Source: Scylla paramamosain (Eukaryota; Arthropoda; Malacostraca; Decapoda; Portunidae). From it: a stretch of 64,000 nucleotides of DNA. The translations under genes were made by a program, and so were the position numbers. A model generated the notes under the pieces. The model ran no database searches. It saw nothing but the letters and a program-made list of their open reading frames with translations, and was not told the origin of the DNA. Below, piece by piece: positions 12,680 through 24,396 of this stretch. Positions within the stretch are counted from its first letter, which is position 1. Every line of letters starts with the position of its first letter. The stretch covers positions 1,090,599-1,154,598 of the forward strand of contig NC_087198.1 of assembly GCF_035594125.1 (NCBI RefSeq), given 5' to 3'.

Positions 12680-13423
12680 TTTTTTCATTTTCTTCAGTGC
12701 TCCTTCAGCCTCTTGTCTTGTCACTTCCCCTACTAATTGTTCATTCGGTTCTCCATCATCTCTAATGAATCTCTCAGTTTCTACATTTAGCAACTTCTCA
12801 AAATATTCTTTCCACCTTATTAGAATATCACTTTCCTTTTGTATCACAATCCCCACTTCATCCTTGACCTGTCTAACATGCGTAATGTCCTTTGTGCTCT
12901 TGTTTCTCATCTTGGCCAACTTAAATACTCTCCGTTGTCCTTCCTCGGTATCCAACTCTTCATAAAGGTTGTCATACCCATCCGACTTAGTAATTGCTAC
13001 AGTTCTTTTCGCTTCCTTACTGCACATTTTGTAATACTCCTTATCTATATCTAGCCTTGTTGTTTCCCATCTTTCCTTTGCCATCTTCTTTGCTTGTATT
13101 TTCTGCTGCACCTCTTCATTAAACCACCATGTCTCTTTATTTTCCCATATCTTGCCAATACTTTCACCGAGCACTTCTTTTCCAACTCTCAAGATGGTTT
13201 CACTCACTCTATTCCACCATCCGTTTACCTCTTCTATTTCAATGTCCAGATCACTTAGCAATCTATCTTTAAAGGTATGTTTAAGATCTTGGTCTTTCAG
13301 TTTGAACCACTTAATCCTTCTCTCCGTCGTTACTTTCCCTTTCTGTCTGCGTGTAACAGTTATGGAGAGGTCCATGACAACCAGACGGTGTTGTGCCGTC
13401 ACGTGGTCACCAAGTATGACCTT
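12680..13423 (-). pseudogene. LINE ORF remnant: endonuclease end and linker
   Basis: The LINE reading frame is entered at 13423 with residues KVILGDHV. It then shows 'TAQHRLVVMDL', the last strand of an APE-like endonuclease with its conserved histidine. All upstream catalytic residues are lost by truncation. A lysine- and glutamate-rich linker follows, with 'WWFNEEVQ' and 'RWKEYFEKLLN', both typical of RTE-family ORF2 upstream of the RT. The frame breaks at 12680-12685, where six T (plus strand) stand where the conserved frame needs five. The open frame extending upstream of 13423 into the satellite is a chance fusion. Confidence 0.85.
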
Positions 13424-13444
13424 GTGCCTAACATGCCTAACATG
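13424..13444 (+). repeat. LINE 5' flank: short target duplication and 9-bp tandem repeat
   Basis: The flank opens with 'gtgcct', matching 11232-11237 at the other end of the LINE. Directly after it 'cctaacatg' occurs twice in tandem (13427-13435 and 13436-13444), while ordinary satellite copies have it once. The extra copy probably arose during insertion, at the 5' junction. Confidence 0.6.
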
Positions 13445-13508
13445 CTGAAAAACACTCAAAAGACAGATTTCTGGTAACGTCTTTAATTTCCTCATATGGG
13501 AGGCTTTG

Positions 13509-16001
13509 CATGTCTTTTCAGTGTTTTTGAGCGTGTTACGCAATAAAGCACTAAAAGCCAGGGCAATCACATTACATGGGAATAAAACCAAATTTTACCA
13601 AGAACTGGCCTTTAAATATTTTTGAGCTCCTTACATACCAAAACGCTAAAACGCATGCAAAATACATTTTATGGAGAAACAGAATAACATTACCAAATAT
13701 TGTATGTATTTTGAGTGTTTTTGATCATGTTATCTATAAAAACGCTTAAATACATGCAAAGAACCTTATGTTTGGGAAACGAAAGAACATTACGAGAAAC
13801 GTGTATCATGAGTGATATTTAAGTTTCTTCGGTACCAAAAAAGCTAAGGCCAACAAATAACACTCTTTAGAAAAAAAATAAATAAATAAATAAAAAAAAA
13901 ATGGACATTTTTTGTTTTGTTTTTTCATCTTTATAGGTACCGAATTGCCAATATTCTGCCAAAATTCAGGGAATTTATGTGAAAAAAAGAACATTATCAT
14001 GAAAGTTAATTATAGCTTTTTTTTTCTAATTGTTATGTACCAAAACTTAAAGTGCATGCAAAGCCACCTATATAGGTTAAACGACTTTACCAGAAACCTG
14101 TCTTTTCAATGTTTTTCAGCATGTTAGGCACCAATACGATAAATAATATGAAAATCAGTCAATATGTGAATCCAAAACAAAATTACTGAAAACGTGTCTT
14201 TTCAGTGTTTTACGTAGAAAAACGCGAAAGCGGATACAAACCATCCTATATGAAGAAATAGAATAACATTACCAAAAAGATATATTTTGAGTGTTTTTGA
14301 ACTTGTTACCTACAAAAAATGCAAAAATGGATATAAAGCACTCTATATTAGGAAACAAAACGACATTACGAGAAACGTGTATAATGAGTGTTTTATAGTT
14401 TTAAAAGAACCACAAGGCAATAAACGTAAAAACTCGTGTATATAGAGAAATTTTTACATACCAAAATGATGAAATGCATGAATAACACTTTTAATCGATA
14501 AACAGAACTACCTTACCAAATTGTGTATTTTAAATGTTTTTCACATTCTTAGATACAAAAATGCCAAATTACATGCGAAACTAGCTTCATTTGGGAAAAA
14601 AAAATGACATTACCAGAAAAGTGTCTTCTGAGTGTTTTTGAGCGTGATATGCAACAAAGCACTAAAAAGCAGAACGATCACATTACATGAGAATAAAACC
14701 AATTTGTACGAAGAATTTGCCTTTAAGTGTTTTTTAACCCCTTATATATCAAACCGCTAAAACGCATGAAAAACAAACTTTATGGAGAAACAGAATAACA
14801 TTACCAAAAACATGTATTTTGAGTGTTTTTGATCATGTTATCTATAAAAACGCTTAAGTACATGCAAAGAATATTATGTTTGGGAAACAAAAGGACATTA
14901 CGAGAAACGTGTATTATGAGTGTTTTATAAGTTTCTTAAGTAAAAAAAAGCTAAAACTCACAAATAACACTCTTTATTTAGAAAATAAAAAATAAAAAAA
15001 ATAAAATAAATAGGATTTTTTTTTTTCTAGTTATTCATCTTCATAGGTACCGAGATGCCAAAATTCTGGAAAAATTCAGGGCAATTATATGATAAAAGAA
15101 TATTATCAAAAAATTAATTTAAGCTTTTTTTTTTCGGACTGTTATGTACCAAACCCTAAAGTGCATGCAAAGCCTCCAATATGAGGAAATTAAACGAACT
15201 TACCAGAAATCATTGTTTTCTGTGTTTTTTAGCATGTTAGGCACCAAAAGGATAAATAATAAGGATCTCACTCTATATGGGAATCCTAAACAAATTTACT
15301 AAAAACGTGTCTTCTCAGTGTTTTACGTACAAAAACGTTAAAACGGATGCAAACTAACCAAAACCTTGCACAAACAAACCAAAACCTTGGTAATGCAAAC
15401 ATTACCAAAACCTTGTATTTTGAGTGTTTTTGATCACATCTATAAAAACGCTTAATTACATGCAAAGAATCTTATATTTGGGAAACGAAAGGACATTACG
15501 AGAAACGTGTATTATGAGTGTTTTTAATAACCTTAAGTACCAAAAAAGTAAATCCCACAAATAACACTCTTTATTGAGAATAAATAAATAAATAAATGAA
15601 TAAAAAAAAATAGGATTTTTAAGTTTTTTTTTTTATTTATCTTCATAGGTACCAAAATGCCAAAATTCTGGGAAAATTCAGGGCAATTATATGATAAAAG
15701 AATATTACCGAAAAAGTTAATTTTAGCTTTTTTATATACCAAACCCTAAAGCGCATGCAAAGCCTACTATATAAGGAAATTAAACCACCTGATCAGAAAT
15801 TTCTCTTTTGAGTGGTGTTCAGCATGTTAGGCACCAAAACAATAAATAATAAGGAACTCACTCTATATGGGAATTCAAAACAAAATTACTGAAAACGTGT
15901 CTTCTCAGTGTTTTACGTAGAAACACGCTAACACGGATGCAAACAAACCAATATAAAGAAATAGAAAAACATTACCAAAAAGGTATATTTTGAGTGTTTT
16001 T
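13509..16001 (-). repeat. Satellite block, minus orientation, inner left arm
   Basis: About two HORs, mirror partner of 16706-19686. Private variants are shared across the axis: the odd M10 spelling at 13806-13870 matches 19320-19393 inverted, and 'acacgctaacacgg' near 15925 matches inverted sequence near 16770. It differs from its partner by a deletion of about 500 bp with a patchwork join (15351-15421). Its outer part recurs directly at 29.95-31.24 kb and 37.44-39.15 kb. Confidence 0.85.
15351..15421 (-). repeat. Deletion scar with repeated filler sequence
   Basis: Between two ordinary satellite points that lie about 570 bp apart in the mirror arm (near 17300 and 17873), this arm has only about 70 bp. 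That stretch contains 'ccaaaaccttg' three times with pieces of flanking words such as 'atgcaaac' and 'attacc'. The pieces look copied from the immediate flanks. The pattern resembles microhomology-mediated repair with template switching (inference). Confidence 0.7.
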
Positions 16002-16705
16002 GGTATGTAAGGAGTTAAAAAAAAACTTAAAGGCAAGTTCTTCGTAAAAGTTGGTTTTATACCCAAGGTATGTGATTTTTCTGCTTTTTAGTGCTTTGTT
16101 GCATATCACGCTCAAAAACACTTAAAAGACATTTTTCTGGTAATGTCATTTAAGCGTTTTTATTGGAAATATGATAAAAAACACTCAAAATACATGTTTT
16201 TGGTAATGTTATTCTGTTTCACCATAAAGTGTATTTTGCATACGTTTTAGTGTTTTGGTATATAAGGAGCTCAAAAACACTTAAAGGCAAGTTCTTATTA
16301 AAAATTTGTTTTATTCCAATGTAATGTGATTGCCCTGCTTTTCAGTGTTTCTTTGCCTAACACGCTCAAAAACACTGAAAGGCATTTTTCTGGTAATGTC
16401 ATTTATTTCCCACATAAAGCTGGTTTCGCATGCAATTTGGGGTTTTGAAAACTAAGAATGTAAAAATACTTAAAATACGCACATTTAATAAGATTGTTCT
16501 GTTTCTCAATTAAGAGTGTTGTTCATGAGTTTCAGCATTTTGGTATCTATGAAACTTCTTCATATACACTAGGTTTTGCATTTTTTGCCTTATGGTTCTT
16601 TTGAACTATAAAACACTCATTATACACTTCTCATGCAATGTCCTTTTCTTTCCCATTATAGAGTGCTTTGCATCAATTTTCGTGTATTTTATAGGTAAAA
16701 AGCTC
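16002..16705 (+). repeat. Palindrome spacer (704 bp)
   Basis: This unpaired centre runs in plus orientation. It starts inside M1 ('ggtatgtaaggag'), passes through M2 and the start of M3, jumps near 16150 from M3 into the tail of M11, then runs M1-M5 up to the M6 start at 16706. From about 16160 it matches 53440-54000 closely, including the variant 'cccattatagagtg', and that other copy continues without a flip into the sequence of the right arm. The spacer is therefore ordinary array sequence, not an inserted element. Confidence 0.8.
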
Positions 16706-19686
16706 AAAAACACTCAAAATATACCTTTTTGGTAATGTTTTTCTATTTCTTTATATTGGTTTGTTTGCATCCGTGTTAACGTTTTTCTACGTAAAACACT
16801 GAGAAGACACGTTTTCAGTAATTTTGTTTTGAATTCCCATATAGAGTGAGTTCTTTATTATTTATTGTTTTGGTGCCTAACATGCTGAACAACACTCAAA
16901 AGAGAGATTTCTGATCAGGTGGTTTAATTTCCTTATATAGGAGGCTTTGCATGCACTTTAGGGTTTGGTATATAAAAAAGCTAAAATTAACTTTTTTGGT
17001 AATATTCTTTTATCATATAATTGCCCTGAATTTTCCCAGAATTTTGGCATTTTGGTACCTATGAAGGTAAATAAAAAAAAATTTTAAAAATCATATTTTT
17101 TTTTATTTTTTATTTCTTTATTTATTTTTTTCTCAATAAATTTTATCATATTTGTGGGATTTACCTTTTTGGTACTTAAGGTTATTAAAAACACTCATAA
17201 TACACGTTTCTCGTAATGTCCTTTCGTTTCCCAAACATAAGGTTCTTTGCACGTATTTAAGCGTTTTTATAGATGTGATCAAAAACACTCAAAATACTAG
17301 GTTTTGGTAATGATATTCTGTTTCTCCATAAAGTGTGTTTTGCAAGCATTTTAGCAGTTTTGTATAAAAGGAGCTCAAAAACACTTAAAGGCAAGTTCTT
17401 GGTAAAAAATGGTTTTATTCCAATATAATGTGATTGTCCTGCTTTTGAGTACTTTATTACCTATCACGTTGAAAAACATTCAAAAGATACTTTTCTGGTA
17501 AAGTCATTTTTTTCCCCACAAAGCTATTTTCGCATGTAATTTGGGGTTTTTGGTAACTAAGAGTGTGAAAAGCACTCAAAATACACGCATTTATTAAGGT
17601 TGTTCTGTTTCTCAATTAAGAGTGTTATTCATGAGTTTAAGCATTTTGGTGTCTAGGAAATCTCTCCATATACACGAGTTTTTGCGTTGTTTGCTTTGTG
17701 GTTCTTTTGAACTATAAAATTCTCATTATACACTTTTCTTGTAATGTCCTTTTGTTTCCCAATATAGAGTACTTTGCATCAATTTTCGCGTTTTTGTAGG
17801 TAAAAAGCTCAAAAACACTCAAAATATACATTTTTGGTAACGTTTTTCTATTTCTTGATATTGGTTAGTTTGCATCCGTTTTAACGTTTTTCTACGTAAA
17901 ACACTGAGAAGACACGTTTTTAGTAACTTTGTTTTGGATTCCCATATAGAGTGAGATCCTTATTATTTATCGTTTTGGTGCCTAACATGCTAAAAAAACA
18001 CACAAAACCAAGATTTCTGGTAAGGTCGTTTAATTTCCTCATATTGGAGGCTTTGCATGCACTTTAGGGTTTGGTACATAACAGTCCGAAAAAAAAAAGC
18101 TGAAATTAACTTTTTTGATAATATTCTTTTATCATATAATTGCCCTGAATTTTTCCAGAATTTTAGCATCTCGGTACCTATGAAGATGAATAACAAAAAA
18201 AAATTTATTTTATTTTTTTATTTTTTATTTTCTAAATAAACAGTGTTATTTGTGAGTTTTAGCTTTTTGGTACTTAAGAAACTCATAAAAACACTCATAA
18301 TACACGTTTCTCGTAATGTCCTTTTGTTTCCCAAACATAATATTCTTTGCATGTACTTAAGCGTTTTTATAGATAACATGATCAAAAACACTCACAATAC
18401 ATGTTTTTGGTAATGTTATTCTGTTTCTCCATAAAGTTTGTTTTTCATGCGTTTTAGCGGTTTGGTATATAAGGGGTTAAAAAACACTTAAAGGCAAATT
18501 CTTCGTACAAATTGGTTTTATTCTCATGTAATGTGATCGTTCTGCTTTTTAGTGCTTTGTTGCATATCACGCTCAAAAACACTCAAAAGACACTTTTCTG
18601 GTAATGTCATTTTTTTCCCAAATAAAGCTAGTTTCGCATGTAATTTGGCATTTTTGTAACTAAGAATGTGAAAAACACTTAAAATACACAATTTGGTAAG
18701 GTAGTTCTGTTTATCGATTAAAAGTGTTATTCATGCATTTCATCATTTTGGTATGTAAAAATTTCCCTATATACACGAGTTTTTACATTTATTGCCTTGT
18801 GGTTCTTTTAAAACTATAAAACACGTTTCTCGTAATGTCGTTTTGTTTCCTAATATAGAGTGCTTTACATCCATTTTTGCATTTTTTGTAGGTAACAAGT
18901 TCAAAAACACTCAAAATATATCTTTTTGGTAATGTTATTCTATTTCTTCATATAGGATGGTTTGTATCCGCTTTCGCGTTTTTCTACGTAAAACACTGAA
19001 AAGACACGTTTTCAGTAATTTTGTTTTGGATTCACATATTGACTGATTTTCATATTATTTATCGTATTGGTGCGTAACATGCTAAAAAACAATGAAAAGA
19101 CAGGTTTCTGGTAAAGTCGTTTAACCTATATAGGTGGCTTTGCATGCACTTTAAGTTTTGGTACATAACAATCAGAAAAAAAAAAGCTATAATTAACTTT
19201 CATGATAATGTTCTTTTTTTCACATAAATTCCCTGAATTTTGGCAGAATATTGGCAATTCGGTACCTATAAAGATGAAAAACAAAACAAAAAATTTCCAT
19301 TTTTTTTTATTTATTTATTTATTTTTTTCTAAAGAGTGTTATTTGTTGCCCTTAGCTTTTTTGGTACCGAAGAAACTTAAAAATCACTCATGATACACAT
19401 TTCTCGTAATGTTCTTTCGTTTCCCAAACATAAGGTTCTTTGCATGTATTTAAGCGTTTTTTTAGATAACATGATCAAAAACACTCAAAATACATGTATT
19501 TGGTAATGTTATTCTGTTTCTCCATAAAATGTATTTTGCATGCGTTTTAGCGTTTTGGTATGTAAGGAGCTCAAAAACATTTAAAGGCCAGTTCTTGGTA
19601 AAATTTGGTTTTATTCCCATGTAATGTGATTGCCCTGGCTTTTAGTGCTTTATTGCGTAACACGCTCAAAAACACTGAAAAGACAT
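16002..19686 (+). repeat. Satellite block, plus orientation, spacer and inner right arm
   Basis: Runs from the palindrome centre to the type A junction at about 19687. M1 starts are near 16175, 17281, 18384 and 19477. The part 16160-18190 is duplicated directly at 53440-55440, and 18360-19690 at 61800-63100. No gene is seen. Confidence 0.85.
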
Positions 19687-19992
19687 GCAAAGCCTCCCAT
19701 ATGAGGAAATTAAAGACGTTACCAGAAATCTGTCTTTTGAGTGTTTTTCAGCATGTTTGGCACCAAAACGATAAATAATAAGGAACTCACCCTATGTGGG
19801 AATCCAAAAGAAAATTACTGAAAACGTGTCTTCTCAGTGTTTTACGTAGAAAACATTGCGAGAAAAATGTATACTGAATGTTTTATAGTTCAAAAAATCC
19901 ACAAGGCAAAAAACGCAAAAACTCGTGTAAATGCTGAAACTCATGAATAACACTCTTAATTGAGAAATAGAGCAACCTTACTAAATGCGTGT
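19687..19992 (-). repeat. Inverted cassette, short form
   Basis: Mirror of 11011-13508 without the LINE, so it is the empty-site allele of that insertion. The uninterrupted 'catgtttggcaccaaaacg' near 19750 shows the pre-insertion sequence. It carries both deletions of the short form: 'gtagaaaacattgcgag' joins M7 to M5, and 'gtgtaaatgctgaaactc' shortens M4. Confidence 0.85.
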
Positions 19993-20611
19993 CAAAAACA
20001 CTAAAAGGCAAGTTCTTCGTAAAAGTTGGTTTTATTCCCATGTAATGTGATTGCCCTGATTTTTAGTGCCTTATTGCCTAACACGCTCAAAAACACTCAA
20101 AGACACTTTTCTGGTAATGTCATTTTTTTCCCTCATAAAGCTAGTTTCGCATGGAATTTGGGGTTTTGGTAACTAAGAATGTAAAAAAACACTCAAAATA
20201 CACGCATTTAGTAAGATTGTTCTGTTTCTTGATTAAGAGTGTTATTCATGAGTTTCAGTATTTTAGTATCTTAGAAACTTCTCCATACAGTCGAGTTTTT
20301 GCGTTTTTTGACTTGTGATTCTGGTGAACTATAAAACACTCATTTTACACGTTTCTCATTATGTCCTTTTTTTTTTTTACCTTATATAGAGTGCTTTGCA
20401 TCCATTTTCGAGTTTCTTTTTATGTAACAAGCTCAAAAACACACAAAATATACTTTTTTGGTAATGTTATTCTGTTCCTTAATATTGGTTAGTTTGCCTC
20501 CGTTTTTGCGTTTTTCTACGTAAATCTTTTAAAAGACACGTTTCCAGTAATTTTGTTTTGGATATCCATATAGAGTGACTTTCATATTATTTATCGTTTT
20601 GATGCCTAATA

Positions 20612-20640
20612 TGCTTTTTGATGCCTTTTGCTTCCAAATA
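20612..20640 (+). repeat. Shared deletion junction (mirror of 10385)
   Basis: The array passes from the M7-M8 border ('gatgcctaatatgc') through 'tttttgatgcc' straight into M5 ('ttttgcttcc'). It is the mirror of the join near 10385 and is also present near 36360. Confidence 0.75.
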
Positions 20641-23600
20641 TAGAGTATTTTCCATCCATTTTCACGTTTTTTGTAGGTAACAATTAAAAAAAAGCTCAAA
20701 ATATACCTTTTTGGTAATGTTATTCTATTTCTTCATTTTGGTTAGTTTGCATCCTTTTTAGCGTTTTGTACGTAAAACACCGAAAAGACACGTTTTCAGT
20801 AATTTTATTTTGGATTCCCATATAGATTGACTTCCTTGGGTTTTATCATGTTGGTTCCTAACATGCTGAAAAATACTCATAAGACAGTTTTCTGGCAAAC
20901 GTTTAATTTCCCCATATAGGTGGTTTTGCATGCACTTTAGGGGTTTGGTACATAACAGTCCGAAAAAAAAAGCTAAATTTAACTTTTTTGATAATGTTCT
21001 TATTTCATATAATTTCCTGAACTTTGCCCGAATTTTGGCACCTCGTTACCTGTGAAGATGAATAAGAATGAAAAAAAAAATCGTATTTTTTTATATATTT
21101 ACTTTTTTTTTTGTCAATAAAGAGTGTAATTTATGGCTTTTAGCTTTTTCGTACTTAATGAACTTAAAAACAGTCATAATACACGTTTCTCGTAATGTCC
21201 TTTCATTTCCCAAAAATACGGTTTTTTGCATATATTTAAGCGTTTTTATTGGTAACATGATCAAAAACACTCAAAATACGTGTTTTTGGTAATGTTATTC
21301 TGTTTCACCATCAAGTGTATTTTGCATGCATTTTAGTGTTTTGGTATATAAGTGTTTTGGTATATAGTATTTTGGTATATAAGGCAAATTCTTGTTAAAA
21401 GTGAGTTTTATTCCAATGTAATGTGATTGCCCTGCTTTTTAGTGCTTTATTGCCTAACACGCTCAAAAAAACCCAAAAGACATTTTTCTGGTAATGTCAT
21501 TTTTTTCCCACAAAAAGCTGGATTCGCATGCAATTTTGGGTTTTGGTAACTAAGGATGTGAAAAGCACTCAAAATAATCGCAATTAGTAAGATTGTTCTG
21601 TTTCTCAATTAAGAGTGTTGTTCCAGAGTTACAGCATTTTGGAATGTAAGAAACTTCTCAATATACACGAGTTTTTTGCGTTTTTTGCCTTGTAATTCTT
21701 GTGAAACTATAAAACACTCATTATACACGTTTCTCGTAATGTCCATTTGCTTCCCAATATAGAGTGCTTTCCATCCATTTTCGCGTTTTTTGTAGGTAAC
21801 AATTTCAAAAATACTTAAAATATACCTTTTCGGTAATGTTATTTTATTTCTTCATAATGGTTGGTTTACATCTGTTTTAGCGTTTTTCTACGTAAAACAC
21901 CGAAAAGACACGTTTTTAGTAATTTTGTTTTGGATTCCCATATAGATTGACTTCCATGTTGTTTATCGTTTTGGTTCTTAACATGCTGAAAAACACTCAT
22001 ATGACCGTTTTCTGGCAAAAGACATTTAATTTCCACATATAGGTGGCTTTGCATGCACTTTAGGGGTTTGGTACATAACAGTTCCCCCCAAAAAAAAGCT
22101 AAATTTAACTTTTTTGATAATATTCTTATTTCACATAATTTCCTAAAATTTGCCCGAATTTTGGCATTTCGGTACCTGTGAAGATGAATAAGAAAGAAAA
22201 AAAATATTGTATTTATTTAATTTTTTATTTATTTATTGTTTCTCAATAAAGTGTTATTTGTGGCTTTTAGCTTTTTGGTAATTAATGAACTTAAAAACAC
22301 TCATAATACTCGTTTCTCGTAATCTCCTTTCGTTTCCCAAAAATAGTGTTCTTTGCATTTATTTAAGCGTTTTTATTGGTAACATGATCAAAAACACTCA
22401 AAATACATGTTTTTGGTAATGTTATTCTGTTTCACCATAAAGAGTGTTTTGCATGCGTTTTAGTGTTTTGGTATATAAGGAGCTCAAAAACACATAAATG
22501 CAAGTTCTTGGTAAAAATTCTTTTTCCTCCAACGTAATACGATTGCCCTCCTTTTTAGTGCTTTATTTTCAATCACGCTCAAAAACACTCAAAAGACACT
22601 TTTCTGGTAAAGTCTTTTTTTTCCCACAAATCTATTTTCCCATGCAATTTTGGGTTTCGATAAGAATGTGAAAAGCAATCAAAATACACGCATTTATTAA
22701 GGTTGATCTGTTTCTCAATTAGGAGTGTTATACATGAGTTTTAGCATTTTCGTATCTAGGAAACCTCTCCATATACACGAGATTTTGCTTTTTTTGCCTC
22801 GCGGTTCTTATGAACTATAAAACACTCATTATACACTTTTCTTGCAATGTCCTTTTCTTTCCCAATATAGAGTGCTTTGCATCAATTTTCGCGTTTTTTG
22901 TAGATAACATGCTCAAAAACACTCAAAATATACATATTTAGTAACGTTTTTTCTATTTCTTGATATTGGTTGCTTTGCATCCGTTTTAGAGTTTTTCTAC
23001 GTAAAACACTGAGAAGACACGTTTTCAGTAGCTTTTTTTTGGATTCCCATATAGAGTGAGTTCTTTATTATTTATCGTTTTGGTGCCTAACATGCTAAAA
23101 AAAACACTCAAAACACATATTTCTGGTAAGGTCGTTTAATTTCCTCATATAGGAGTCTTTGCATGCACTTTAAGGTTTGGTATATAACAGTCCAATAAAA
23201 AAAAACCGGAAATTAACTTTTTTTGATAATACTCTTTTATCATATGATTGCCGTGAATTTTCCCAGAATTTTGGCATCTCGATAGCTATGAAAATGAATA
23301 ACAAAAAAAAAATCCTATTTTTTTTATATTTTTATTTTTTATTTTCTAAATAAAGACTGTTATTGGTGGGTTTTAGCTTTTTGGTACTTAAGGAACTTAA
23401 AAAAAACACTCATAATACACGTTTCTCGTAATATCCTTTTGTTTCCCAAACATAATGTTCTTTGCATGTAATTAAGTGTTTTTATAGATAACAATATCAA
23501 AAACACTCAAAATACATGTTTTTGGTAATGTTGTTCTGTTTCTCCATAAAGTTTGTTTTTGTATGGGTTTTAGCGGTTTGGTATATAAGGACATCAAAAA

Positions 23601-24350
23601 CACTTAAAGGCAAGTTTTTGGTATAAATTGGTGTTATTCTAATGTAATATGATTGCCCTGCTTTTTAGTGCTTTATTGCCTATCACGCTCAAAAACACTT
23701 AAAAGACACTTTTCTGGTAATGTCATTTTTTTCTCACATAAAGGTGGTTTTGCATGCAATTCGGGGTTTTGGTAACTAAGAATGTGAAAAGCACTCAAAA
23801 TACACGCATTTAGTAAGGTTGTTCTGTTTCTCAATTAAGAGTGTTATTCATGAGTTTCAGCATTTTGGTATCTAGGAACCTTCTCCATATACACGAGTTT
23901 TTTGTGTTTTTAGCCTTTTGGTTCTTTTCAACTATAAAAAAAACTCATTATACACTTTTCTTGCAAAGTCCTTTTTTTTTTTTTTAATATAGAGTGCTTT
24001 GCATCAATTTTCGCGTTTTTTTGTAGAAAACAAGCTCAAAAACACTCAAAATATACATTTTTGGTAATATTTTTCTATTTCTTGATATTGGTAGGTTTGC
24101 ATCCGTTTTAGCGTTTTTCTACGTAAAAGAAAGAAAAAACACTTTTTCAGTATTTTTGTTTTGGATTCTCATATAGAGTGAGTTCCTTATTATTTATCGT
24201 TTTGGTGCCTAACATGCTGAAAAACACTCAAAAAACAGATTTCTGGTAAGCTCGTTTAATTTCCTCATATAGGAGTCTTTGGATGCACATTAGGGGTGGG
24301 TACATAACAGTCCGAAAAAAAAACTAAAATTTACTTTTTTGATAATTTTT

Positions 24351-24396
24351 GTTTTAACATATAATATAATATATATGTTTTAACATATAATATAAT
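24351..24396 (+). repeat. 20-bp direct duplication replacing M9 sequence
   Basis: A 20-bp word beginning 'gttttaacatataat' occurs at 24351-24370 and again at 24377-24396, separated by 'atatat'. It stands where M9 normally carries 'ccctgaattttgccagaat'. The mirror arm (6680-6715) keeps that M9 sequence, so this change is private to the right arm and later than the palindrome. Confidence 0.75.

Larger units (their letters stand above)
11237..13423 (-). mobile_element. 5'-truncated RTE-clade non-LTR retrotransposon
   Basis: A 2187-bp insertion with clearly higher GC than the satellite. On the minus strand it encodes the very end of an APE-type endonuclease, then a linker, a full reverse-transcriptase core and an RTE-type C-terminal region, with a stop only about 23 bp before a GAA-rich 3' end ('gggaagaagaagaa'). 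The short 3' UTR with a trinucleotide tail and the RT signature fit the RTE clade. Such elements are usually about 3.3 kb, so about a third is missing at the 5' end. A one-base frameshift and a nonsense codon show it is dead. The flanks share 'gtgcct' (11232-11237 and 13424-13429) as a possible short target duplication. Confidence 0.9.
11011..13508 (+). repeat. Inverted cassette, short form, split by a LINE
   Basis: Plus-oriented cassette within a minus-oriented arm. Satellite covers 11011-11236 and 13424-13508, with the LINE between. The left edge is the mirror of the type B junction ('ttttagtgtttttgacacg') and the right edge is the mirror of type A ('tttgcatgtcttttcag'). It carries two internal deletions also seen at 19687-19992: M4 is shortened ('cagcatttacacgag'), and M5 is fused to the M6-M7 border ('tcgcaatgttttctacg'). 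Confidence 0.8.
1..16001 (-). repeat. Left palindrome arm
   Basis: This arm is the mirror of 16706-31227. It ends exactly at the monomer boundary where reverse-complement M6 stops (16001). It carries the RTE-type LINE at 11237-13423, absent from the other arm, and a deletion of about 500 bp with a patchwork junction at 15351-15421. In the second half of the window the spacer plus right-arm order recurs without a break (53.4-55.4 kb), so this left arm is more likely the inverted copy and the right arm the parental order (inference). Confidence 0.85.

Noticed and set aside
11278..13477. Plus-strand open frames across the LINE (up to 160 codons)
   Set aside because: They are antisense shadows of the LINE ORF on the minus strand, which shows real RT motifs.
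13424..13591. Upstream extension of the LINE frame into satellite with an in-frame ATG at 13591
   Set aside because: The first 56 codons translate satellite DNA. The fusion is a by-product of the truncation point, not a functional start.
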